Of a stretch of 64,000 nucleotides of DNA, positions 53,193 through 61,718 are shown one piece after another. This DNA comes from Phycisphaerae bacterium (GTDB taxonomy: Bacteria; Planctomycetota; Phycisphaerae; Phycisphaerales; UBA1924). A program made the translations under genes and the position numbers. Location of the stretch: positions 806,001 through 870,000 of the forward strand of contig JAUIES010000001.1 of assembly GCA_030429705.1 (NCBI GenBank), written 5' to 3'. The notes under the pieces were generated by a model. It was not told where the DNA came from. It saw only the letters and a program-made list of their open reading frames with translations, and did no database searches. The number at the start of each line of letters is the position of its first letter. Positions within the stretch are counted from its first letter, which is position 1.

Positions 53193-53532
53193 AGTGTTGG
53201 CACAAGGCGCTTTCGCTGAACCGATGGCCTCGATTACACTCGCGCACTACCTCGTGCTTTCTGGTGCGATGTTCGTGCTCGGGCTTGTTGGCTTTGTGAC
53301 GCGGCGAAACTTGATCATCATGTTTCTGTGTACCGAGATGATGTTTCAGGCATCGGGCTTGGCGCTCGTAGCGTTTGCACGGTATTCGATGAATCTGGAC
53401 GGGCAGACCTTTGTGATTTTCGTGTTGACGGTCGCCGCCGCCGAAGCAGCCATGGGGCTTGCTCTGGTGGTGCTGTTGTTCCGCAAGCAGGAATCGCTGA
53501 GCGCTGAGGTGTGGAACCAGCTCAAGGGCTGA
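53185..53532 (+). CDS. nuoK: NADH-quinone oxidoreductase subunit K
   Basis: This 115-residue protein has three membrane helices. The ATG at 53185 has GGAGG six bases upstream and lies 8 bp inside nuoJ. The core LSGAMFVLGLVGFVTRRNLI and the Glu in FLCTEMMFQA, plus VAAAEAAMGLALVVLLFR with the second conserved Glu, are the proton-path residues of the family. Slightly longer than usual (~100) at the N-terminus. Confidence 0.95.
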   Translation: MLEVLAQGAFAEPMASITLAHYLVLSGAMFVLGLVGFVTRRNLIIMFLCTEMMFQASGLALVAFARYSMNLDGQTFVIFVLTVAAAEAAMGLALVVLLFRKQESLSAEVWNQLKG

Positions 53533-53550
53533 TGACTGGAGAGAAGTGCG

Positions 53551-55692
53551 GTGCTCGATCTGGCTCCTATTGCAATGACACTCGCTGCTGACTCACCCGC
53601 TGCGGTTGCCTCGGCACCTGCGTGGGTGATGCTCATCCCGGCGATGCCGATGATCGGCGTGGTGTTGTGCACGCTTATGTCCATCATGGGCGTGCGGAGC
53701 AAACTGCCCGCATTCGTGACCGTTGCCTGTCTCGCCGTTTCGTTCCTGCTCACCGTCTTCATGTTCACCGGGCACAGCGAAGGCTGGGCGACTGCAGTCG
53801 GTTGGGAGTGGTTGCACTACTCGTGGGGTGATGGTAACGGGCAGAATTTCACAGCAAACTTCGCGTTCGCAGTCGACGGGCTGACCATCCTGTGGATGCT
53901 GTTCGTCACCGGGCTCGCCACGCTGATCGCCCTGTACGCCAGCGAATACATGGCAACCGATGTCGGGCAGGGGTACAACCGGTTCTTCATCGCGTTCAAC
54001 CTGTTTGTGTTCTCGATGGCGTGTCTTGTCATGGGCTCGAACCTGCTCATGCTGTACCTGGGCTGGGAAGGTGTCGGGCTGTGCTCATATTTGCTCATCG
54101 GGTATTACTACAAGAAGCCCGAAGCGGTGGCGGCGGCAAAGAAGGCCTTCATTGTCAACCGCATCGGCGATGTGGGTTTGGCGCTGGGCGTGTATCTCGC
54201 GTTCGTTCACTTCGGAACGATTGAATACACAGAGTTGTTCGCCAGCGAAAAATTGCAAGGATACTTGCATGATGCTGCTGAGGGGCACTGGTCACACATT
54301 CCTTGGCAGGCAAGCGCGATTCCGCTGTTCCTGATGGTGGGCGCGTTTGGCAAGAGTGCGCAGCTCCCGCTGTATGTCTGGCTCCCCGACGCGATGGAAG
54401 GCCCGACGCCGGTGTCGGCGCTCATCCACGCTGCGACGATGGTGACCGCTGGTGTGTACCTGATCGCGCGGACCTATCCGCTGTTCCAGGTTTCAGAGAT
54501 TGCCCTGCCGATCGTGGCATGGGTCGGCACGCTGACAGCGCTCTTGGCTGCGACGATCGGGATGGCGCAGTTCGATATCAAACGCATCATGGCGTACTCA
54601 ACGGTGAGTCAACTCGGCTACATGTTCGCCGGGCTTGGTGTCATGACCAGCGTCGGCGCCGGGTTCCATGTGTTGACCCACGCATTCTTCAAAGCACTCT
54701 TGTTCCTCGCGTGCGGTGCGGTGATGCACGGGTTCGCGGGGCAACTTGACCTTCGCAAACTCAGCGGCCTGTGGAAGGTGCCGGGATGGCGCATCGTCAC
54801 AATCGGCATGTTCGTCGGCTGCCTCAATCTCGCGGGCTTCCCATTGACCGCTGGTTTTTTCAGCAAGGACATGATCCTTGCTGAAGCGTTTGTCACGCCC
54901 GGCTTCGCGTTGATCGGCTGGATCCTGTTGTTCACCGCCGGTCTGACCGCTTACTACACCTTCCGCGTGTTCTTCCGCGTGTTCGTCGGCCCGGTTGAAT
55001 ACCACGCTGGAGACGATCACCACGGCGATGATCATGCGCACGACGACAGTCATGGCGATGATCACGATGCTGGCCACGGCTTCCATCCGCATGCACCGGG
55101 CTGGGCGATCAACTTTGTTCTGGCGACACTCGCTGTGTGCTCGATCGTTGCAGCCGGACTTTACTTCATCGGTGACCACGGCTGGGTCGCTGGCATGATC
55201 CACGATTCGACCGCTCATATCGATCCCCATGGCGACGAAGCCGGCGGCTCGCACGGCTCGGCTGCCCTCTTTGGCCTCGACCCGCACAAGGCAATGTATT
55301 ACATCTCCAGCGTGGTTGGTATCGTCGGCATCATCTTCGCGTACGCCTTCCATCTGCACGGGCGCAAGTCGGCAGGTGAAGCGCCCGCAGCCGATGCATT
55401 CAAGGCTGCCCTCGGTCCCATCCCGCGCTGGGCAGAAAACAAGTGGTATGTCGACGAGTTGTATCAGTTCTTGTTTCGAGGTCCGTTGCTGGTGTTGTCG
55501 CACATATTCCGGTATGTGGACATGTTGCTGGTCGACGGACTTGTCAACCTGATGGGTTGGTTGCCGTACGCTGTGGGCGGACGACTTCGTCGCGGCCAGG
55601 ACGGTGTGTTGCAGAGTTACGCAGCCAGCATGGCGGGCGGGCTTGCATTGTTCCTTCTCGTCATTCTTCTGCTGGTGAACCAATCGGCATGA
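53551..55692 (+). CDS. nuoL: NADH-quinone oxidoreductase subunit L
   Basis: This 713-residue antiporter-like subunit starts at GTG with GGAGAG upstream. It has ~16 helices, the signature LLMLYLGWEGVGLCSYLLIG with its Glu, LPDAMEGPTPVSALIHAATM, and GYMFAGLGVMTSVGAGFHVLTHAFFKALLF. A cytoplasmic or periplasmic loop near 489-515 is an unusual His/Asp-rich stretch (GDDHHGDDHAHDDSHGDDHD). A smaller His-rich part follows near 550-570. The C-terminal lateral helix region is present (WVAGMI onward). Part of the nuoJKLMN set. Confidence 0.95.
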   Translation: MLDLAPIAMTLAADSPAAVASAPAWVMLIPAMPMIGVVLCTLMSIMGVRSKLPAFVTVACLAVSFLLTVFMFTGHSEGWATAVGWEWLHYSWGDGNGQNFTANFAFAVDGLTILWMLFVTGLATLIALYASEYMATDVGQGYNRFFIAFNLFVFSMACLVMGSNLLMLYLGWEGVGLCSYLLIGYYYKKPEAVAAAKKAFIVNRIGDVGLALGVYLAFVHFGTIEYTELFASEKLQGYLHDAAEGHWSHIPWQASAIPLFLMVGAFGKSAQLPLYVWLPDAMEGPTPVSALIHAATMVTAGVYLIARTYPLFQVSEIALPIVAWVGTLTALLAATIGMAQFDIKRIMAYSTVSQLGYMFAGLGVMTSVGAGFHVLTHAFFKALLFLACGAVMHGFAGQLDLRKLSGLWKVPGWRIVTIGMFVGCLNLAGFPLTAGFFSKDMILAEAFVTPGFALIGWILLFTAGLTAYYTFRVFFRVFVGPVEYHAGDDHHGDDHAHDDSHGDDHDAGHGFHPHAPGWAINFVLATLAVCSIVAAGLYFIGDHGWVAGMIHDSTAHIDPHGDEAGGSHGSAALFGLDPHKAMYYISSVVGIVGIIFAYAFHLHGRKSAGEAPAADAFKAALGPIPRWAENKWYVDELYQFLFRGPLLVLSHIFRYVDMLLVDGLVNLMGWLPYAVGGRLRRGQDGVLQSYAASMAGGLALFLLVILLLVNQSA

Positions 55693-55744
55693 TCTATTCA
55701 ACACCACGATCTCGAATCGCTCGCACCCGACAGGGGGTGACTCG

Positions 55745-57370
55745 ATGAGTCAGATGCTCTTGCCTGGTGCGATTCTGCTTCCACTTGTGTTTGCTGCACT
55801 GGTCGCGCTGCTGCCTCAGGAGCGTGCGCGCAGCCTGGCGCTCGTCGGCATGCTCATCTCGGCGATTCCTGTGCTCGGACTGTTGTTCTCGTTCGACTAT
55901 GCACACGCGGCCGACTTCCAGTTCGCCGGTTCGATGCAGTGGATTGCTGAGTTCGGACTCGAAGTCTCGGTCGGGATCGACGGCGTTTCGCTGCTGCTCA
56001 TCGCACTGACCGGTTTGCTCGGGCCTCTCTGTGTGCTTGGGTCGTGGACCGCGATCAAGGACCGCACGCGATTGTTCTTTACATGGTTGTTGATCCTGCA
56101 GGCTGCCATGATCGGCGTGTTCGCAGCCCGCGACTTACTGGTGTTCTATGTGTGCTTCGAGTTCACGCTCGTCCCCATGTTCATCCTGATCAATGTGTTC
56201 GGCTCGACCAATCGCAAGGCAGCCGCGATCAAGTTCTTTATCTACACCTTTACCGGTTCAATGATCGCGCTGGCAGGTCTTGTGTATCTCGCGATGCACA
56301 CCGCCGACGCGATCGGGCACTGGACCTTCGCGCTTGATGATCTGATGCTGCATGCTTCGACCATGAGCGGGACCGAGCAGGCGTGGGTGATGGCTGCGAT
56401 GCTCGCCGGGTTCGCGGTCAAGGTGCCGCTGTTCCCATTCCACACTTGGTTGCCTCTGGCGCATACCGAAGCCCCCACGGCGGGTTCGGTCATTCTGGCG
56501 GGCGTGCTGCTCAAGCTCGGCACCTATGGCATCTACCGATTTGTGCTCGGATTCGTTCCGTTGGCGGTCGTTGAACACGCGCCGCTTCTGGCGACGCTTT
56601 CGATCATCGGCATCGTGTACGCCGGGTTGATCTGTTGGGTGCAGACCGATGTCAAGAAACTCGTGGCGTACTCGTCCGTCAGTCACCTCGGGTTCTGTGT
56701 GCTCGGGCTCGTCGCGGTAAATACGACCGGGCTGTCAGGCAGTGTGCTGTACATGCTCAACCACGGGCTGAGCACGGGTGCGTTGTTCCTTTTGATCGGC
56801 TTCATGTATGAGCGGTATCACACGCGCGACATGGGGCAGATCGGTGGACTCGCTGCCAAGATGCCGGTCTGGGCTTCGTTCATGGTGTTCTTTACCATGG
56901 CTTCAGTCGGACTGCCCGGACTGAACGGATTCATCAGTGAGTTCTTGTGCCTCCTCGGCACTTTCCAATCGTCGTTTGGTCTTGCAGCCGGCGATGCGAA
57001 CCCGGGTGCAACACCTGGTGCACTCGGACCATGGTTCGCGTTGTTCGCTGCGACCGGCATGGTGATAGCCGCGATCTATCTGCTGTACATGGTCGGCAAG
57101 GTCGTGTGGGGGCCGCTCGTCGAGCCTGAGGGTCATGACGATTCGCATACGGGCTTACCGATTGATCTGTCTGCCCGCGAGATCACCACACTGATGCCGC
57201 TCGCAATCGCGTGTCTCGTCTTCGGGCTCTATCCCAAGCCGCTGATGCAAGCGATCGAAGCGCCGGTCAACAGCGTTGTTGCTTCGTACGAACTCGAAGC
57301 GCCAGCAGCCACGATCGAACATGCTGAGCCTCACGATTCGGGTGCCTCAGAACCGGAGGCCGACCATTGA
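55745..57370 (+). CDS. nuoM: NADH-quinone oxidoreductase subunit M
   Basis: This 541-residue antiporter-like subunit has 14 or so helices. Proton-channel motifs: VCFEFTLVPMFILI (Glu), FPFHTWLPLAHTEAPTAGSV, VKKLVAYSSVSHLGFCVLG and the Lys-bearing helix near GGLAAKMPVW. The C-terminus has a His/Glu-rich tail. A GGGGGTGA ribosome-like site precedes the ATG. The stop overlaps the nuoN start (TTGA). Confidence 0.95.
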   Translation: MSQMLLPGAILLPLVFAALVALLPQERARSLALVGMLISAIPVLGLLFSFDYAHAADFQFAGSMQWIAEFGLEVSVGIDGVSLLLIALTGLLGPLCVLGSWTAIKDRTRLFFTWLLILQAAMIGVFAARDLLVFYVCFEFTLVPMFILINVFGSTNRKAAAIKFFIYTFTGSMIALAGLVYLAMHTADAIGHWTFALDDLMLHASTMSGTEQAWVMAAMLAGFAVKVPLFPFHTWLPLAHTEAPTAGSVILAGVLLKLGTYGIYRFVLGFVPLAVVEHAPLLATLSIIGIVYAGLICWVQTDVKKLVAYSSVSHLGFCVLGLVAVNTTGLSGSVLYMLNHGLSTGALFLLIGFMYERYHTRDMGQIGGLAAKMPVWASFMVFFTMASVGLPGLNGFISEFLCLLGTFQSSFGLAAGDANPGATPGALGPWFALFAATGMVIAAIYLLYMVGKVVWGPLVEPEGHDDSHTGLPIDLSAREITTLMPLAIACLVFGLYPKPLMQAIEAPVNSVVASYELEAPAATIEHAEPHDSGASEPEADH

Positions 57371-58950
57371 CTGACAAGTTGATTTATCTCTGGCCTGAAG
57401 TCACGCTGTTCATCACGACCTGTCTGGTGATGGTGCTCGGACTGAGCCCTCAGGCGGAAGTGCGTCGGTTGTGCGCCTGGGTGTCGGCGGTCGGATTGAC
57501 TGTCGCCGCCGGCCTCGCTGCCAATGGCGAGCCAGACCCCAATGCGCTTCTCCCCAACATCATGCCGTTCGCCAAGGTCGTCATCGCAGCGGTCGGTTTA
57601 TTGCTGCTCATGTTGCTCGCGGGGACGGTTGATCGAGAGTACGAAGCTGACATCGAATCGGGCAAGACGAAGTTCAACCCGCTGCGGTCGAACCGGGCGG
57701 AGTTCTATTCGTTCTTCCTGTTCAGTCTGACCGGTCTCATGCTGTGCGCGAGTGCGGAGAGCCTCATCTGGTTGTTCCTCGCACTCGAACTGACCAGCCT
57801 GCCGACCTACATCATGGTCATCATCTCGACCCGCGGCGCGAAGAGCCAGGAAGCGGGCGTCAAGTACTTCTTCCTCGGGGCGCTCGGAGCAGCATTCTTC
57901 CTGTTCGGGTTCTCGCTCATCTTCGGCGGCACCGGGGCGACACACTTCGACGACATCGCCGACAGCATCGCAGCCAATGGCATCAACCCGATACTGACGC
58001 TCGGCCTGCTGATCTCGATGATCGGGCTGTCGTTCAAGATTGCAGCCGTCCCAATGCACTTCTACACAGCCGATGTGTATCAGGGGGCTGCGTCACCCGT
58101 GTCGGCGATGCTCGCGTTCGTACCCAAGACAGCCGGGTTTATCGCGATCATCACGATCTGTGCAGCCGTCGGATGGAACTATGGCCCGAACCACACGAGT
58201 CTGCCAGAAGGCTTGCGGCTTGTGCTGTGGATCACCGCTGCCCTCACCATGACGGTCGGCAACATGCTCGCGCTGCGGCAGCGCTCGGTCAAAAGAATCC
58301 TTGCGTATTCATCCATCGCCCACTCGGGGTACATGCTCGTCGGCGTGATTGCTGGGCCGGGGCCGGTCGGTGGGTCGTTCACCAGCAACGGTCTCGCTGC
58401 TGTGCTGTTCTACCTGCTGTGCTACGGGTTCATGAATGTCGGCACCTTTGCGGTGCTCGCTTCGCTCAAGCATGCAGACGGTTCTGAGGCTGACGATATC
58501 GATGACATTCGCGGGCTGTGCTCGACGCATCCATTGCTTGGGTGGTCGATGGTGTTGTGTGCGTTGAGTCTGCTTGGCATGCCGCCGCTGCTTGGGTTCG
58601 TCGGCAAACTCGGGCTCTTCACGAGTGCCATCAGCGCGGGCGAGTACGCGATTGTGATTGTCCTCGGTCTCAACTCGGCGATTGCAGCGGTCTATTACCT
58701 GCGGCTGATCGTCACCCCCTACCTCGACAAGCCGGCGGAGCAGGATGTGCTGCGGGTGGAGAAGGTCGGCATCATCACACGGCCAATGGTCGCGGTGATC
58801 TCGGCAGCGTCGGTGATCGGGCTGGTGCTGGTGGCGCAGCCTTTGATCGAGGCATCGTCACGGGCGGGTGTTGCGACTCGGCATGGCGATGTGCATGCGG
58901 TTGAGCAGGCGGCTGCCCTTCGTGACGACATCAACGAGCCGCGGCCGTAA
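57367..58950 (+). CDS. nuoN: NADH-quinone oxidoreductase subunit N
   Basis: This 527-residue subunit starts at TTG, overlapping nuoM by 4 bp. Motifs: LIWLFLALELTSLPTYIMV (Glu), KIAAVPMHFYTADVYQGA, AVKRILAYSSIAHSGYMLVG written here as KRILAYSSIAHSGYMLVG, and LGMPPLLGFVGKLGLF. It is the last gene of the cluster. The stop codon lies in the loop of a strong hairpin (58939-58958). Confidence 0.94.
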   Translation: MTDKLIYLWPEVTLFITTCLVMVLGLSPQAEVRRLCAWVSAVGLTVAAGLAANGEPDPNALLPNIMPFAKVVIAAVGLLLLMLLAGTVDREYEADIESGKTKFNPLRSNRAEFYSFFLFSLTGLMLCASAESLIWLFLALELTSLPTYIMVIISTRGAKSQEAGVKYFFLGALGAAFFLFGFSLIFGGTGATHFDDIADSIAANGINPILTLGLLISMIGLSFKIAAVPMHFYTADVYQGAASPVSAMLAFVPKTAGFIAIITICAAVGWNYGPNHTSLPEGLRLVLWITAALTMTVGNMLALRQRSVKRILAYSSIAHSGYMLVGVIAGPGPVGGSFTSNGLAAVLFYLLCYGFMNVGTFAVLASLKHADGSEADDIDDIRGLCSTHPLLGWSMVLCALSLLGMPPLLGFVGKLGLFTSAISAGEYAIVIVLGLNSAIAAVYYLRLIVTPYLDKPAEQDVLRVEKVGIITRPMVAVISAASVIGLVLVAQPLIEASSRAGVATRHGDVHAVEQAAALRDDINEPRP

Positions 58951-58958
58951 GGCCGCGG
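58939..58958 (+). terminator. GC hairpin enclosing the nuoN stop codon
   Basis: CCGCGGCC, loop GTAA, GGCCGCGG: an 8-bp perfect stem whose loop (a GNRA-type tetraloop in RNA) contains the TAA stop. No T-run follows (TCTAAAAACAC), so intrinsic termination is doubtful. It may protect the nuo mRNA 3' end or mark a processing site. Confidence 0.5.
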
Positions 58959-58995
58959 TCTAAAAACACAGGCCACGACAACGATGTTGACACCG

Positions 58996-59023
58996 AAGTC
59001 CGAAGACGGACTTGCGGTGGCAC
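58996..59023 (+). repeat. Hairpin-plus-GGTGGCAC repeat module, copy 1
   Basis: AAGTCCG, loop AAGA, CGGACTT, then GC and GGTGGCAC. The same build (stem, AAGA loop, stem, GGTGGCAC) recurs at 60852-60875 with a different stem sequence. The stem changes are compensatory, which argues that the structure matters. Confidence 0.7.
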
Positions 59024-59100
59024 GAGTTGATTGAAGTCGGTGCTACCTCACAGAATCTTTGACTCGTTCGCGGTTGCGTGGTCGGGTGTTCATGATCGCA

Positions 59101-59131
59101 CTGCGTGGCCAAGAAAACATGATCAGGGCAC
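59101..59131 (+). repeat. Intergenic 31-bp repeat module, copy 1
   Basis: Bases CTGCGTGGCCAAGAAAACAT onward match 60774-60804 at 25 of 31 positions by eye. Both are preceded by CATG-type sequence and have the same orientation. They bracket the WD40 gene. Confidence 0.65.
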
Positions 59132-59182
59132 TCGAAAATTCACTTCATTGCCATGCCACTCCGTATCGATTCTCGATGACAG

Positions 59183-60469
59183 TCAGGGCAGGCTACCTGG
59201 CTTTTGACCATCGTTGGCCGCAGGGCTTGATGAGTGACGAATCGTCGACAAAGGTGCCCGGTATAGGCGCACGGTTCCGTCGCCTGAACTCGTGACGATG
59301 TGACGGCTGTCGGGGCTAAACGCTGCAGAAGAGACCTGTTCGTACTTGCCTCCCCCAATCACACCAAGCAACTTCCCTTGGTTATCCCAAACACGCGCAG
59401 ACCCATCATCCGCTGAGGTGACGAGGCCGCCGCAGTCAGGACTGAACACCGCAAAGGTACGACCGGTGTGCCCACTGAGTATGGCTAGTGGCATGCCGTT
59501 GTGGTCCCAGAGTCGGGCTGTCCCGTCTTCTGATGTGGTGACGATGCGGCTTCCATCAGGACCGAACCTCGCTTCCAGCACCCCTCCCAAATGGCCCTCC
59601 AGCACAGCCACCTCGATCCCTTCTCTATTCCACAGTCGAGCGGTCCGATCGCGGGCAGCGGTGACGAGACGATCACCGTCAGGACTGAACCGGCCATCAC
59701 GCTTCCATCTCGTGTTGCCTGGAAGTACGGCCAACTGATTTCCGGAGTTGTCCCACAATCGCACGGTGTCGTCGAACGAATCGGTGACGATGCGATTGCC
59801 ATCGGGACTGAAGGCCGCGTAGAACACTCCATCGGTATGGCCGACAAGTACGGCGTGCGACTTACCATCGGAATCCCATAGCCGCACGGTATTGTCGTCT
59901 GAGTATGTAAGGAGGCGGTTGCCTTGGGGGTTAAATGTTGCACCATGGACCCATCTGGAATGACCGTTGAGTTCGGCCACCTCAATGCCTGTGCCATCCC
60001 ACAGTCGCACGGTTCCGTTCCTTGAGGTTGTGATGATGCGTTTTCCGTCGGGGCTCATCTTCGCGCTGTAGAGTTGGTCCGCGCTGGCAAACACGGCCAG
60101 ATCTGTTCCGTCGCTGCCCCACAAGCGTGCGGAATCATCCCAGGCATAGGTAAGAACGCGACTTCCATTGGGAGTCATCCCTCCAAACCGTACTGTGCCC
60201 GTGTGGCCGACCAGCACGGCGATCGGCTCGCCCTCGCCGTCCCACAGGCGTGCGGTCTTGTCGTTCGAGGTGGTGACGATGAGGCGACTATCAGAACGAA
60301 ATGTCACGCTGTGGATTTTGTCAGTGTGACCTACGAGCAAGACAGCCGGAAGTAGTCGGGGTGGTGATTCTGTCTGCTTCAAATCGGTCGCATCTTTCGC
60401 CGACGCGCCGACGAGAAAAGCGAGCAGCGTGACCAAGAGAATCAGGTAGAGTGTTGAAGCATCTCGCAT
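59183..60469 (-). CDS. Exported WD40-repeat protein, nine repeats
   Basis: This 428-residue protein has an N-terminal signal or anchor (YLILLVTLLAFLVGASA). Nine ~41-residue WD40 repeats fill the rest, each ending in a form of DDTVRLWD followed by a short x-G-x-x-x-A turn, and most starting VLxGHT. Nine is more than the usual seven for one propeller, so it may form a larger propeller or leave two blades for pairing. The repeats are alike in length and wording, suggesting recent internal amplification. It lies alone between nuoN and nuoB, with intergenic repeat modules on both sides. Partner unknown. Confidence 0.85.
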   Translation of the reverse strand: MRDASTLYLILLVTLLAFLVGASAKDATDLKQTESPPRLLPAVLLVGHTDKIHSVTFRSDSRLIVTTSNDKTARLWDGEGEPIAVLVGHTGTVRFGGMTPNGSRVLTYAWDDSARLWGSDGTDLAVFASADQLYSAKMSPDGKRIITTSRNGTVRLWDGTGIEVAELNGHSRWVHGATFNPQGNRLLTYSDDNTVRLWDSDGKSHAVLVGHTDGVFYAAFSPDGNRIVTDSFDDTVRLWDNSGNQLAVLPGNTRWKRDGRFSPDGDRLVTAARDRTARLWNREGIEVAVLEGHLGGVLEARFGPDGSRIVTTSEDGTARLWDHNGMPLAILSGHTGRTFAVFSPDCGGLVTSADDGSARVWDNQGKLLGVIGGGKYEQVSSAAFSPDSRHIVTSSGDGTVRLYRAPLSTIRHSSSPAANDGQKPGSLP

Positions 60470-60773
60470 TCTTCTCGCTCCAATTAGGCGAAGTCAGTCG
60501 CGATACACCGCTTGGCTCTACGCGACCGCCGCTGACTTCACGAGAGGTATCTCTGAACAGTGAATTTGCTAACGCTTGACGCCCTTCACCTGTCGAGTGT
60601 ACCGCATACTGCGTCATGACCTGGTCACGGCTGTGTCACACGTTTCTTGGTGGCATGCCTTTAACGACAAGTCATCGCGTGTAATGAACTTGGTGAGTTG
60701 AGTGCGGCGGCGGGTGGCCAGGGTCGTTTCCTATGTGTGCCCGTGGTTCGAGAGGGGTGGCATGGTCATGGCT

Positions 60774-60804
60774 CTGCATGGCCATGAAGACATGACCACG
60801 GCAT
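60774..60804 (+). repeat. Intergenic 31-bp repeat module, copy 2
   Basis: CTGCATGGCCATGAAGACAT onward; 25 of 31 bases match copy 1 at 59101-59131. Confidence 0.65.
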
Positions 60805-60851
60805 CCAGGGCTCGGGTCCGTCATACTCGGTGCCAACCTGCCCGGAGCACT

Positions 60852-60875
60852 GACCTGAAGACAGGTCGGTGGCAC
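60852..60875 (+). repeat. Hairpin-plus-GGTGGCAC repeat module, copy 2
   Basis: GACCTG, loop AAGA, CAGGTC, directly followed by GGTGGCAC. Same loop and tail as 58996-59023. Confidence 0.7.
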
Positions 60876-60885
60876 ATCCATAAAT

Positions 60886-60954
60886 CATGGGCATCCGGCC
60901 GGTGAGATCGTGAATCCAAGAGACAACGCGCACGGGCAGGATGCCCATGCCACC
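60886..60954. repeat. Inverted repeat CATGGGCATCC / GGATGCCCATG
   Basis: A perfect 11-bp inverted repeat (60886-60896 and 60939-60949) with a 42-bp spacer. The right arm continues into TGCCACC (60948-60954), which is GGTGGCA on the opposite strand, so this element also carries the shared tail of the hairpin modules, inverted. Confidence 0.65.
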
Positions 60955-61086
60955 GGGGGAGGGGAGAGCCGGAGGTTGGCGGGACTCGGACGAGGGGGAA
61001 CCCGCTTCCTCACGGGCGCGGCGCGTTGAGATGGGGTGAGTCGTTCAAGAAAGACCGCAGGCTTGCGCCAGCGGCTCGTTTTTGAT

Positions 61087-61656
61087 TTATCGGCTCACGG
61101 TCACGCCGACGGGCTGGGGCCTTGGGGCGTGATTGGGCTGGAGGGCGATGCCGAGGGGGATGCGGCGGCCGTCGGGCCCCTTGGGCGGGATGTTGTCTTC
61201 GTCGATGATGCGCTGGATGGCCATCACGCCTTCGATGAGCATTTCGGGGCGGGGGGGGCAGCCGGGGACATAGACATCGACGGGGATGAACTGGTCGCAG
61301 CCCTGGACGGTGGCGTAGGTATCGAACACGCCGCCGGTCGAGGCGCAGGCTCCCATCGAAATCACCCACTTGGGCTCGGTCATCTGTTCATAGAGGCGTT
61401 GAAGGACGGGGAGGGTCTTGATACTGATGCGTCCTGCGACGATGAGCAGGTCGGACTGGCGCGGGCTGAAGCGCATGACTTCGGCGCCGAAGCGGGCGAG
61501 GTCGTAGCGGCTTGAGGCGGTGGCCATGAGTTCGATCCCGCAGCAGGCGGTGGCGAATGGGAGCGGCCAGAGGGAGGAACGACGCGACCAGTTGATGACG
61601 CGCTGCAGGCTTGTCGTCAGGATGGTGTCTGATGTCAGTGCTGCTTCGATGCCCAT
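61087..61656 (-). CDS. nuoB: NADH-quinone oxidoreductase subunit B (orphan copy)
   Basis: This 189-residue subunit carries the N2 iron-sulfur cluster at the end of the electron path of Complex I. The four ligand cysteines are present in the right order: [11 protein letters not shown] (two adjacent), [10 protein letters not shown] and [12 protein letters not shown]. Also [18 protein letters not shown], typical of NuoB rather than hydrogenase small subunits. It is on the opposite strand from nuoJKLMN and 2.1 kb away, without nuoA, C, D or others beside it. The C-terminal ~25 residues are an extra Pro/Arg-rich tail. Confidence 0.92.
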   Translation of the reverse strand: MGIEAALTSDTILTTSLQRVINWSRRSSLWPLPFATACCGIELMATASSRYDLARFGAEVMRFSPRQSDLLIVAGRISIKTLPVLQRLYEQMTEPKWVISMGACASTGGVFDTYATVQGCDQFIPVDVYVPGCPPRPEMLIEGVMAIQRIIDEDNIPPKGPDGRRIPLGIALQPNHAPRPQPVGVTVSR

Positions 61657-61718
61657 GGGACCGTTCCTCCGCTACTCGAACCAGATGGTATGCCCGCGCC
61701 TCGGCGGGGTTCGGGTTT

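Larger units (their letters stand above)
60470..61086. other. Non-coding region with repeat modules between WD40 and nuoB
   Basis: This 617-bp stretch holds no credible gene; short frames in it are low-complexity. It contains three structured repeats (60774-60804, 60852-60875, 60886-60954). It must hold the promoter of the leftward WD40 gene near 60500; I see no strong -35/-10 pair. Confidence 0.6.

Noticed and set aside
54598-55707. Leftward open frame of ~370 codons opposite nuoL
   Set aside because: Antisense shadow; the His/Asp-rich nuoL segment and high GC keep the frame open by composition.
59059-59295. Small rightward open frame downstream of nuoN
   Set aside because: It covers a repeat module and the antisense 3' end of the WD40 gene, with no ribosome site.
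60672-60948. Small overlapping frames in the non-coding region before nuoB
   Set aside because: They coincide with repeat and hairpin elements and lack ribosome sites.
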